Both the position numbers and the translations under genes were made by a program. Positions 46,811 to 59,000 of a DNA stretch of 64,000 nt are shown in pieces. Numbering within the stretch: position 1 is the stretch's first letter; the number at the start of each line of letters is the position of its first letter. Origin of the DNA: Xiphias gladius (Eukaryota; Chordata; Actinopteri; Istiophoriformes; Xiphiidae); assembly GCF_016859285.1 (NCBI RefSeq), contig NC_053416.1:18170210-18234209 (forward strand), given 5' to 3'. Below the pieces are notes generated by a model. That model ran no database searches. It saw only the letters and a program-made list of their open reading frames with translations, and had not been told where the DNA came from.

Positions 46811-47900
46811 AGGTGAGTGCATGTTAGGTTATAGATTTACAACTCAAATGCAATGTTGAAAATGTGCATCAGTGCAGATGAAGGAAAATACGCACACAGA
46901 AACCTGTCAAAATATGCAAGCAAATGAGTCATAATCTGATAATTCTACAACTGGGGGTAATGTATTCATAGATGCACCTCAACCCCATAATTCAGTTACA
47001 TAAGCAAATTATCACCAATTACCATTCAAACCGGCACTTGGTTGTTGCTCAAGAAAGCATGCTTGGTGCTCCTTTTTCTGCAAAACCGAAGATGTCCCGC
47101 AGAAATGGTGTTGTTCTCAGACACCCCTGAGTGTTCTTGTGGGGAGGGGGTCCCAGGCAAAGAAGGTGGGTTTACACAGAGCTCCTTTTCCAACTAATAA
47201 TCACAATAATATCATCTCAATAATATCTGAATAAAAAAAAAGCCTCATGGAACCACCCTCAGAAGAATAAAGTAGTATTCCATTAACTGATTAATTAATT
47301 TCACATATACAAAGACATCGTGTGAATTCTGTTATTTATCACTGGAGTTTACCACACTAAGGGGCAGCTAGGCAGATATAAGAAATCATTTCATGTGATA
47401 TCTTTTGCTCTCTCCAATGTGATTTCCCCGACATTTTCTATTGTTCATTGTCAATATGTAACAACAAAACATTTTTCGTAATTTCCCCTGCCCTGAAGTA
47501 CAGCTTATTTAATTGGTTATACTCTGCACCAACCAATATGTATGATTAGGGCCAATGCGGGGTTCTTGCGAGATTTGAAGGCAGCCTGGGAGGAGGAACA
47601 CCCTGCAAGACATGACTCAGGGAAAAAGACTACATAATGCTTTCAGGTTCCTTCCACTTTCCCGTGATGCACTGCGCGGCTGTGATATGTAGCAGTTGTG
47701 TTAGATAAACCATTTCACTTATATCAAGTTCATAAACATACGTAGATGCTGCAGGCATTTGTAATTTTACCTTCGTGGAGTCGGAGCATCTAAAGGCTGG
47801 CTAGCAAGAGTAGCCCACGCGAGCTCCGGAGGATACCGTTGTGACCCGTAACTAAGGCAACGTCGAATGACGTGACTCGAGAGTAAACGTTGGAAGAGTA
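46811..47900. other. cchcr1 upstream region
   Basis: No exon recognised. The last 250 bases are richer in CpG and form the probable cchcr1 promoter. Confidence 0.45.
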
Positions 47901-47959
47901 GCCGAAACAATCGCGGGCTATTTGTTTTATGGTTTAGTTCATGTTTTCCTGTCCTGAGC

Positions 47960-50900
47960 ATGCAGAGACACAACTTGGGAAAAGAAAGGCTCATAGTACC
48001 CACTGACTTCACCTCACCAGCGGTTTCAAGTAAGTTGTTTCTTCTGGTCGCCTTTTCAGATTTTGCTCGTAACTTCACTCAAATGTCGAGTTTGAAATAA
48101 TTTTAGCTGACGAGAGCCTACAATGTTCCAAAGTTAACTTAAGGCACTAACATAGCTAGTCTGCATTTGTCAGCTCTATGGTCAGCTAATAGTTGAGAAC
48201 AAAAAGAGGAGGGAAGTTGTTATCTTGGAAACTTTCTTGAAAAAGCTCTACTTAGGAAACATCAGGCAACTAGCCAACTAACGCATGCACAATAATAAAC
48301 ATTGTTTCTTGTTATGTAGGGAATGTCCAGGAGGACCTGGTACCGCCATCGCATTTTACATCGAGTGTCCAGTCTGCTGTAGCACACAGAGGCGTTCAAA
48401 TCACAGGGACACCACCAGCCATCTCCTGGACAAAACCAGGTGTAACATCAGCACCATCAGCGGATCCAAGTCCTGCCAATCCATGGCTCGCCATCACTCA
48501 GGCCCAGCAGGAAATCTTGGAGCTGAGAAAGGAAAATCAACGGATCATGATGTTACAAGAAAACAGCCTGAGAGGAAGGATCCCTCTGGATCGCCTGTCA
48601 GACCTTAGGGCAAGGTATCCCACTATATGTTTTATAAGGTCAGAAATACCATTATTGTCAATCGGTTGGGTGACATATTGGGTACATGAATAGGCCTCTC
48701 CCTCAACCACAGATCTGCAGAGAGAAGTGAGCAGTGGTCTAGACGGGAGTCAGAATGGCATCTGGAGGCAGAGAAGCACAAGGCCGAAGCTGAGAGGTTG
48801 AAGGGGCAGGTGGAGGCCCTGAAGGAGAGTGCAGGGAGAAACAGAGAAGAGATTAGAGATCGAGACAGCACCCTGAACAGGTAGGAGATATGTTTATGTT
48901 AGTATGCAGTCAAGTCATTTAACAGTTTGGCTTGACATTCTCTATGTATTAAACATTTCAGATGTTAGTGATGAATCATTTTGCAAGCTTAACATGGCAT
49001 AACCTTTGTACAACAGACAGAGCCATGAGTTGGAAGCAATGCGTCAAGAGCTATGTAAGGCTAAGACTGAACTCAGCCAAATCAGAGACGAGCTCATTCA
49101 CAGCAGTGCACAGAACGAGAAAACAAGCTCAGAGGTAATACTGTTTACCGACAAAACATTTCATTTTGACACTGAAATTCACCTGAGAGTTACTGGTGTC
49201 TTATAAGTCATTTTGGCAATTTGTAGCCTGATGTTTTTAGTACAGTCTTGTAGTCTTAATGATACCTGATAGTCACCTGGCAGTTTTAATTAAGCAAGTT
49301 TCACTCTGATTTCTTTTCACATATGAATATTCTTCTATGTTTAATGTTTCTGTTTCTTGCAGCTTGAAAGACTAAAGAGTGAGTCAGGTGAGGAAATTGC
49401 AAGGCTGAGGAGCGATGTAGAGAGAAAGAAAGAGGAAGCCCGGGAGCTCGCTCTAAAGGCTGAAATGGGCAGGTTACAGGCTGAGGAGGAGGCCAAACAG
49501 CAGACTCTGAGACTGTCAGAACATTTGGAGGAAATGCTTAAGAAGCAGGAGGTGGAGGTGTGTGCGCAAGGAAATTTAAACTGTCATAAATCTTGTACAT
49601 ACTGATTTGGGTGACCTTTCTTAAGCTCTACGTCCAGCATTCAGGAACTCATGTCAGCAAGCAGCTGCTCTGCTGAGCTATCCCGGAGCTGAACACTGAG
49701 CACGTAGCTCAATGCTTTTCTGGCCTTCCCCAGGAGAGAAACAAGTGAAAGGAGAACTTCTCCTTGGGGATCAATAAGGTATTGCATAATTTTTTATATG
49801 TGTCTTAAAATTTCCATTGTTTGTCTCTCCTACCTTTTTAGCTGCAGGAGTTGAATGCTTCCCACTCTGCAGAGTTGGGTGCAGCAAGAAAAACAAACAG
49901 TGAACTACAGGACAGACTTCAATCAATGACCTCAGAAGTGCTGCGGCTAAAAAGCACTCTGATGGAGGTATCTACTGAGAGAGATGGGCTGAAAGAACAT
50001 TTAAGGTGCCACATTCTATCTAAAACTGCTAAAGAGCTAAACATTATCTACATCTGGAGTCAGATTCCTTGATTCTTTTTTGGGGATGTTGTTTATTTTT
50101 CAGCAAAATGGGACAAGCTCTTGAGACACAATCTGCAACACTGCACAGCCTCAGAAATTACATCGGCCAGCTTGCCCCAGAGAAAAGAGAGAAGGAACAA
50201 TTAAATGAAGCTGTTGAGGTGCAGACATTATAAACAGTATTGATTGCCATCAGCCCACTGTAAAGTACTGGCACAGGAAAATACTTTTAACTATTGTTCT
50301 TTTCAGTAAAGGAAGAACAGTGGAGGAAATGAGTATTAGATTTATGAATTAACATGCATATTATAATAATTTACCCCCTCTGTGTACTTGTTTATTCTAA
50401 TCTTGTACATTTTGTAGAGGCTGAACAAAGAGAAGGCAGCTCTTCAGATGACCACAGAGCTTTTAACAGTCAGGCTTAACTCTGTGAATGAAATACTTGC
50501 CCTCCAAGAAGAAAAAATGGTGAGGAAGGTGGGTGCTCTTCACATAACAATGAATGACATTAGCCTTAAAAATAGTCTGAAGTGTTGATGTACCCGATGG
50601 ATCTTGAAGATGCTCATATTTACCATGTTCCAAAGCAGACCACAGGGTTTAAGATTGATGAAGGAACAGGTGCTCTGGTCAGAGATTGTGTATATACATT
50701 GTGATTCTGCAGGTGACATATAAAACGTGTTCACTTTTGAATGCATTTGTCTTACTTTTTAAGTGGATTTTGATCAGTTTGGAAAAAATATCTTTCAGAA
50801 ACTGGAAAAAATTGCTCAAGATAACAATCGTAACAGTGAACAACTTGTATTCTTTAGTTTTTGCATAGGTCTCACAGTTTTATGGTGATGCATTTGAGAG

Positions 50901-53900
50901 CAGAGACTGGTTTGATAACTCCTTTCTGTGGTGTGGTAATATACGAAAAAAGGGAAAAGAAGCACCCATCATTTTAAAAAGCTTTAGTATGCTTCGGAAA
51001 ACATCAAGGCTAATTTGTAAGCAGTAATTACCCACGCTCATATGGAGTCTTTGCTAAAATTGTGTTTGTGTGTGTGTCTGCGTGCGTGCGTGCGTGTTTG
51101 TTTGTATCCCATACTTATGTGTTTCAATAGACCTTGACAGACCCACTTGTGAAGAATGGATCTGAGGGCCTTCAAGTGATTCAGCTCTGGAGAGAGAAAG
51201 TGTTCAAGTTATGCGTTCAGCTGCGCTCAAAGGACGTTGAGTTAAAAGTTGAAAAGGATAAACTCGTTTCAAAAGTATGGCAACAGTCATCCGTTAGTAT
51301 ACCATTGTAAAATCATGTCCAGTGTGTTTGGAACAGTGCTTAAACTGTTTAACTGTATTGTTCTGTGTTTTAGTATAGATCCATGGAGCAGCAGCTCCAG
51401 CAGGAGCAGCACCAGGCTTGTGTTCTCCAGCACAGTCTAGATGACAGGATAGCTGAGCTGGAGCTGGAGAGAGTGGAAAAGGAGGTTAGTACCAGGGCAA
51501 GTGACTTGATTTATGTGGCATCTGAAATTTTGATGATGCACAATAAAATTGGGGCTGCTTAGGAAAGTGATAAACACTTTTAAATTTTTACTCCAGCAGA
51601 GGATGCTGACTATATGAAAACTTTGCTAGTTTCAAGAGCAGATGCGGTTTTAAGAGCAGCAGCTGGCCATAAAGACATTCTCAAAATTGTGCATCATTGT
51701 AGATTTGTGTAAGATACTCTATCACATAGATGTGTGTTTTTCTAACCAGACATCGAAACAGGACTTGGCCCAGTCTCACAAGGAAAATTCTCAGCTGAAG
51801 TCACAGAGCCAGAAATCGGAGGCTGAACTTAAAATCCTGACAGAGGCAGTGCACAGGTACAACAAACTAGAAGAACAGAAGGAAATTGCACAACAACTGT
51901 TCTGTTCAATGTTGAAAGTTTCATCACAGATAATACACCATTTGGCTGTGCCTCACAGGTTCAGTCTGGCATTTGAAAGCAAGGTGGCAGAGGTGGATGC
52001 AGCTCAAACGAGGCTCGACATTTTTACCAAGAGGCTAACTTTTGCTAAAAGACGAGTGGAGACAATCCAAGGTGTTTTAATACCAATGGTTGACGGGATG
52101 ATTGCAGTGTTTCACTTTTAAGTGCATACCTGTATGTCTGGTAAAAAATGTACATCACAATGTTTTGGCTTTACAGGTTTGATCATTAGGAGGGTGGCTC
52201 TGCAGAAAGTTCAGCAGGCCAGTAAACAGGCAGAACAGGCTGCTGAGGGGTACAGTATCAGGTTATTATGGAGTCATCTACTCCATAATGCCAAAGTCAT
52301 GTTTTTAAAAGTTCTTATTTATTCTGATCAACAGCCTCCAAATCCAAAATATTCAATTTTTAATATAAAAGTAAGAAAGCTGGGCATCTATTTGCATTTT
52401 CTAAGCTCTTAACAGCAGACGTTTTAGTACTTTTTTTGGTCAAGTAATTACATGAAAAATTAAATGAATCATTACTGGTCAGATTGGAGTGAATTAATTA
52501 ACATATTTCCTCCAATAACTCTTTCAGCACTAATTCAGAGAATTAATAGGCTAATTCAAACCTACCAATGCAGTTTATACTGCAATTATATGCTTAATGT
52601 ATACACTGACCAAATAAAGGTTTATTGCTTTACTAACCTGCATAAAAAGAAGTGGCAAACGGGAAAATATCTGTTTCAGCTCTGTTTGGATGGGAATAGG
52701 GCAGGGTGACATGTTTAAATCACTACTGTGATATTAATAAGAATATTCTTGGCATATACAGTATCAATATATCACGATATGACAGTTTTATGTAGTATTA
52801 GTCTACATATAAAAGCAGTCGCTTTCTGGCTGTTAAGAGTTTGGCTTGCTTTCTTATACACCGTGCAGTTGCTTCTCAGCTTCTCTGCTTGACTTTCTGT
52901 TCCTTTATTTGCTCTGCCATCTTGTCTGCGTTGCCCTCCAGCATCACAAACCTCCAGACAGAGCTTAGTTTGGTGTGTGAAGAGAGAGACAAGCTCACAC
53001 AGGAGCTCAGAAGAACCCCGGAGCTCATTGAGAAAGCTCTGGCTGATCTGAAAGAACAGTGTGAGCACCCTTACAACTCATGACAACTTATTATAATGCC
53101 TCGTTCGTTGGCTGTCTTGTGTTTTTGCAATGTATTTGTCTCAGTTCAATTTGTTCATCCTGCTCAGATGAAAGCAAACGCAGGCAGCAGCAGCAGGAGC
53201 TGGAGCAGAGCTGGATGGAGGTCCAGCAGGCTGTGGCTGGCAGAGAGAAGGCCGAGCAGAGCCTGCAGCATATCCAGGCCCAGCTGGAGGAGAGCAAGGT
53301 CAACCTGGAGAGACTCTGCTCTGAGCTGCTCATCCAGAAGGAGCACAGCAAGCAGGGTGAGGCAGCATCTACCATAAGCCGCATAACTGTTTTTTAGCCT
53401 TGACTAATCTGGGGAAAGCAGACTGAGCACTCCTGCTCTTTTTCAGAAATGCCCTTCATCACGGTCTCCTTATATTCACACCTGGGATCAGTCTGCCACT
53501 CCACTGTGTTTGTTAGCTTCACTGGAGCAGTTAGGGATTAAGTGACATGCTCAAGAGCACCTTGACAGCAGTTGTTCAGGGAGAGTTTCCAACAACCCCT
53601 CCTAAGGGAATATATCTGGCTCTTTAGCTGCTCAATGCTCCACTATTTTCACCAACTAGTTGCTAGCTTTGCCTGTCTGCCATTTGTTGCTAGACATGTC
53701 GTGTATAGCTGGTGTTTCTGAGCTTTTTTTTGCAGAAAACAGCTGCCTGCTGTGGCCAAAAATAGTGCTACGACAGCAGTATGAGTGAAAGTTGTTGGTC
53801 GGGAAAACTAAAATGATGATCTTAAAGTCGTTACAAAGCTCTGTAGACCTGAAGGGAACTATAAGGTTCCCTAAGGTCTAAATAAAAAAGCACTGATTAT

Positions 53901-55188
53901 AGCCACTTTAATGATGCAGACATCAGATCCACGCTAATGGATTTAATTTCCTTTTTAAATGCCAGGTCTTAAAATGCTTCACTTTATATGCCTCTACCTT
54001 TACTGAAACAAAAGATCAACAAATGTTTGCCACTAGATATAATTTAAAAACTAAATTGTAGTGCTTTTTTTCTGACCTTTAGACTACTGCCATTTTGCGG
54101 TGTTGTGGTTTGTTGTGTGCTACCATGGTCTTATCGTAATAACTGATGAAGCTGGATTTTATTCAGACAGCTCTGTTTGTCTTGCTGTCTATGAAAATTT
54201 GCTAACAGGTGCAGTATGATCCAGTTAATCTCCTTCAGACTCTGTTTCTCAGTATGTGAGATACTGTATTAAGGAATGGTGCATTTATTGTTCCCCTTCA
54301 GCCCTGCAGGAGAGGGTGTCTGAGATTGAGGAACGGTGTGCTGAGAAGCTGAGAGAGTTGGAGGTTCAAGTCAATACGGCCAGGAGAGAGCACACCAAAG
54401 CAGGTAGCAGGATTAGCACCATGCTACCTCAGCCCACAGAAGCTTAACACAGGGGCCTTAAGTCATATCTGTAATGCAGACTGTGATCTAATATGATTGG
54501 AGTTGTTTACACAGTATATAGCAGCATTTCCCAATGGCTCTTGATCTATCTGTATTGTCTCTTGCAGTTATGACATTGCGGCAGTTCGAGAGAGAGGCAG
54601 CAAGGAAACAGAACGAGATGAGAGAAAGTCAGTATTTGGGGGGTGCACACATAAGGAGGGAGGTTCCGAATAAACAACTGAAGGAGATGGAGAAGGACAA
54701 AAACCTACTGCTGGTAAGACTTTTTAAAGCAAACGACATTTGTGAAAAATGTTGTTTCTGTCTTCATTTCTATTGATGACCTCATATGACCTGAATCTGT
54801 TCCAGGCCACTGCTGCTGGACGAGGGCTGACGAGTGAGTATGCAAGAGTTCAAACAACAGCTCTACAAAACTCTGCTAGTCCCAGAGAACAACAACAAAA
54901 ACCTTCAGGGAGGAGTCGCTCTGTGGAGGCAAAAGTACCTGCAGAGGGTAAGATGTGTCCTAACTCCTCATGTGTCAGATGCTTTTTTTTTAAGTCCTAA
55001 CATTTACACAGATATGACTGAGCTGACAACAGCCTGTCTGTATCTTGTCAGAGAGACTCCTGTCTGTTTTGGAAGAGCTCCACACTCTCAGTGCCACAGT
55101 GGTAAACAGCTCGGAGGAGGAGGAGGAGGAGGACGAGGACGGACAGAATAACAGCGTGGGACCATCCACAGGTAGTCTGCCCAGCTGA
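47960..55188 (+). CDS. cchcr1: cchcr1, coiled-coil alpha-helical rod protein 1
   Basis: Nineteen coding exons in frame (2619 bp, 872 aa): 47960-48029, 48320-48614, 48713-48880, 49017-49134, 49363-49557, 49842-50005, 50104-50218, 50418-50528, 51131-51274, 51374-51484, 51750-51856, 51959-52071, 52177-52249, 52942-53060, 53168-53356, 54302-54403, 54568-54713, 54806-54947 and 55052-55188. After a Ser/Pro-rich head the protein is almost wholly coiled coil, with Glu/Lys/Leu/Gln heptads. Stretches match human CCHCR1: SLRNYIGQLAPEK (NLRKYVGEQVPSE), LWREKVFKLCVQLRSKDVE (RWREKVFALMVQLKAQELE), RRVETIQGLIIRRVAL, LQERVSEIEERCAEKLRELE and QLKEMEKDKNLLL. It ends with LLSVLEELHTLSA and an acidic tail. CCHCR1 is reported at centrosomes and P-bodies. 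Start chosen at MQRHNLGKE, the first ATG in the first exon. The exon at 54806 is least certain. Confidence 0.92.
49755..49795 (+). repeat. LINE-tail-like fragment in a cchcr1 intron
   Basis: 'ctccttggggatcaataagg' just before the exon at 49842. This is the common fish LINE tail ending; nothing coding is attached. Confidence 0.45.
51064..51110. repeat. TG / TGCG simple repeat before a cchcr1 exon
   Basis: TG units followed by TGCG units, ending about 20 bases before the acceptor at 51130. Confidence 0.85.
53395..54300 (+). other. Largest cchcr1 intron, repeat-like content
   Basis: Contains 'aagtgacatgctcaagagca', a degenerate form of a word frequent in fish repeats. No exon recognised. Confidence 0.35.
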
Positions 55189-57525
55189 TACCTGAAGATG
55201 AGTCACTGGAGGCTGTGAAAACACCATTAATTTGTACAAAAGGTGGGCAGTGTTGATGATTTAGGAGCCAGGAAAATACACTCAGTCGGAACAATTTGTT
55301 TGAGCCAAACATCAGAAAAAAAAATGCATGTCACATTGCTACTGGGTGTATAAGAGGAATAATAGGTGGCTAGTGCAGAGACAGTATGCATAAATTTAAC
55401 ACAAGTGTAAATTCAAGTTTATAAAATGTTTTCAATACATGTTCTGCATCTGTCTCCAGGATGACTTTTAATTACAGAGAATACTGGAAATACAATGATG
55501 GAAAAAGTACTCAACTCAGTCAACATATTGCACAAATGTTTGTGAAATTAACACAAGCACTTCTCAACCAAAGTGAAATGGAAGATTTATGTGTTAATGT
55601 GAATATCTAGAGTTTCAGTTGCAGAATAGTCTTGTTTTTCATTCTCTTGCTTGGACCAAATCACTTCACCAGTAAGACCATGTTCCACACTTTCACTTTC
55701 TTTTACTTATTTTAAATTGGTCCCAGAACAGTTTGATTTGTGCCCACTGAATCAATGAATTGCTTTAAAGTTTAAGATCACAATTGAGCAAAAATGTTGT
55801 GTGATACTTTCCCAAAAGAAACTATTTACATATTTTTTTACTACAGATTGAAATAATAGAATCTGTGTTTGTGAAAAATAGCAGGACCGGTGGTCGTGAC
55901 TTAATTAAATGCAAACGTGACTAGATTTGTCAGTTTTAGTGAGCTTTTTATCAGATAACAAAGAGAAGCCTGTCACATAAAAGCTGACATAGTACTTGTC
56001 CTGCTAATGGGATCAGAAGTCTGTACTGTAGAAGTTTATGTGATTGTCCAAGTGTTTCTTTGCTATGCAGAGACTGGTGACTTACTTTTCAGTGTGACCT
56101 ATAATAAAGTATATTATATATATTTTTCTAGTGCAAATTCTGTGGTCTTGAACACTATGGTCTGGGGGGAAGTAGTGATGAAGAAATTCATGATTTGATG
56201 CGAATCAAATTTCCCCATGTCACATCAAAACCCAAAAGAAGAGAAGCAACTAAAACATCTGATATCAAAGTTTTACAATAAGTTAGATTTTTATTAAATA
56301 AAATTAGATTTTTGCATAAAGACCTTTAAGAAAATACACAGGGGTTTCTCAGGTCTATAGAATTGGCTGAGAAAGTGAAATTTGTAAAGCAGGTTTAATG
56401 TGTTTGGTGCATCTGGCCTGTTTTTATATAACACATCAATAACTAGGCAGACCTATATGATTTCATATTGGAAAAAAAAGATACTTTCTATTTCAAGTTC
56501 CTTTATAGTGGCCAGTTTTAAAATGACTGCAGTAATATGGTTGACGATGATAAACATCATGATGAACCAGATAATTGTGCTATTTGTCATGTTGTCATGG
56601 GTGCTAATAAATTTTGCAATAGCTTGAAGTTTCGAGCCTCTAGGTAAAAATATCTCATGGAGAACCGAGGGAGAGCAGAGTGAAAATACTAATGAAATGT
56701 AGACTTTTCTACTCTGTTTTTCTAAGAGCATCAAAAATAATTTGCAGGGACACACTTGCAAGTAGAGGATTAATGTATCAAATTAAATTTTTTAGAACAA
56801 TTATTGTATTTCAGTAGTGCACTGTTACTTATATCTGGTGCCTGAGAGTGATAAAGAGAACAAAACGGCATGTAAGGTGTGAGAATATTTTAGTTTGCAG
56901 TGTGTGTTAGGTCTCTGATGCAAAAATCAAAAATATCATCAATGACACAGTGAAGGAATTATGTATAGTCTAAACTTACATACATCATGATGGATAATTT
57001 TAAAGTAATGTGCCAACAAATTTAATATTCCATCTTTTACTTTTTGTCTTTTTGTGATGTACTTCAGTTCACACCATGCATTAATTTCATACATTAATGT
57101 CAAAGATAATCATGTCTTCTCATGTACAGAATAAAACCAGCAGAGGGCGATATTGTCAAAGGTGAGATCAGTGCGTACATTGATTTCCATCATTCGCTCG
57201 GGCTACACTTTGCAAAAGGCTGTTTCTTCATTGGGATATTATTGCAGACAGTAAAGAACATTATGATTTCTATAGGTTATACAGGTGTTTCTCACCTGCA
57301 ACTTTAAATAGGGAAGTGAATGAGGCTGGATATCTGCACATGTAGTGAAAAGGATTCTACTATCTATCAGACTTAATTCCTGAAGTAATCTGAATAGAAA
57401 ACCTGTCCAGAACTATTTAATGCTGTACTTGTGAAAAACTTCCAGGTTGAAGCAAAATTTGATGCTCTGTTGAGTGTTGCAATAGTGATTGTTAGTGTAC
57501 AGCCTGAATAAATGCATTTACTGTA
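55189..57525. other. cchcr1 3' side and intergenic DNA
   Basis: AT-rich, with candidate AATAAA signals near 56103. No coding exon recognised. The exact end of the cchcr1 transcript is unknown. Confidence 0.45.
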
Positions 57526-58998
57526 CAGTGCATTCAGAAAGTATTCAGACCCCTTCACTTTTTACACATTTTGTTATGTTGCAGCCTCATGCTAAAATCA
57601 TTGAAATTCATTTTTTTCCCCTCATCAATCTGCACTCAATACCCCATAATGACAAATTAAAAACAAAATTTTAGAATTTTTTGCAAATTTATTAAAAAGT
57701 AAAAATTGAAATATCACATTGACATAAATATTCAGACCTTTTGCTATGACACTTGAAATTTAGCTCAGGTGCCTCCCATTTCTCCTGATCATCTTTGAGA
57801 TGTTCCTACACCTTGACTGGAGTCCACCTTTAGTAAATTCAATTGATTGGACATGATTTTGAAAAGGCACACACCTGTCTATATATGGTCTCACAGCTGA
57901 CAATGCATATCAGAGCAAAAACTGAGCCATGAGGTCGAAGGAACTGTTTGCAGAGCTCAAAGACAAGATTGTATCAAGGCACAGATCTGGGGAAGGCTAA
58001 AAAAAAAAATTCTGCTGCACTGAAGGTTGCCAAGAGCACAGTGGCCTTCATAATTTTTCAAAGGAAGAAGTTTGGAACAAATTATCTGCGCTTTATGGCA
58101 GAGTGGCCAGACGGAACCTTCTCTTGTGTGAGTGACACATGAAAGCCCACCTGGAGTTTACAAAAAAAAAGCACCTAAAGAACTCTCAGACTGTGAGAAA
58201 CAAGATTCTCTGGTCTGATGAAACTCAGATTGAATAATTTGGCCTCATTTCTAAGTGTCATGTCTGAATTAAACTAGGCACTGCTCATCACCTGCCCAAT
58301 ACCATCCCAACAGTGAAGCATGGTGGTGACAGCATTGTACAATGGGGGTGTTTTACAGCAGCAGGGACAGGGAGACCCTGGTGGGTTTGACGGAAAGCTG
58401 AACAGAGCAAAGTGCAGAGGGATCCTTAATGAAAACCTGGTCCAGAGCGATCAGGACCTCAGGCTGGGCGAAGGTTCCCCTTCCAACAGGACAATGATCC
58501 TAAGCACACAGCCGAGACAAAGCAGGATTGGCTTAGGGACAACTCTGTGAATCCCCTTGAATGGCCCACCCAGAGCTCTGACTTGAACCCAATAGAACAT
58601 CTATGGAGAGACCTGAAAAAATGGCTGTGTACCGACGCTCCCCATCCAACCTGACAGAGCTTGAGAGGATCTGCAGAGAAGAAAGGCAGAAAATCCCCAA
58701 ATCCAGGTGTACAAAGCTTGTTGCATCATTCCCAGGAAGACTCGAGGCTGTAATCGCTGCCAAAGGTGCTTTAACTAAGTACTGAGTAAAGGGTCTGAAT
58801 ACTCATGTCAATGTGATATTTCAGTTTTTCCTTTTTAATAAATAAGCAAAAAATTCTAAAATTCTGTTATGGCTATGTTACTATGGAGTATTGTGTAGAT
58901 TGATGGGGGGGAAAAATGAATTTAAACAATTTTAGCATAAGGCTGCGACATAACAAAATGTGAAAAAGTGAAGGTCTGAATACTTTCTGAATGCACTG
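57526..58998 (+). mobile_element. Full-length, decayed Tc1-like transposon
   Basis: Inverted ends CAGTGCATTCAGAAAGTATT and (reverse complement of the right end) the same 20 bases are flanked by TA at 57524-57525 and 58999-59000. The length of 1473 bp is usual for Tc1-type elements of fish. Inside are remnants of the transposase on the plus strand, from about 57930 (SKELFAELKDKIVSRHR) to about 58785. They are broken by stops and frameshifts, including a run of A at about 58000, so the copy cannot make transposase. Confidence 0.95.
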
Positions 58999-59000
58999 TA

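Noticed and set aside
48285-48608. 107-codon frame over cchcr1 exon 2
   Set aside because: Out of phase with exon 1. The correct frame reads NVQEDLVPPSHF and runs into the coiled coil.
54834-55151. Alternative cchcr1 3' frame (FKQQLYKTLLVPEN...)
   Set aside because: The other frame joins in phase to the exon coding LLSVLEELHTLSA, which matches the CCHCR1 C-terminus. The exon at 54806 nevertheless stays the least certain part of the model.
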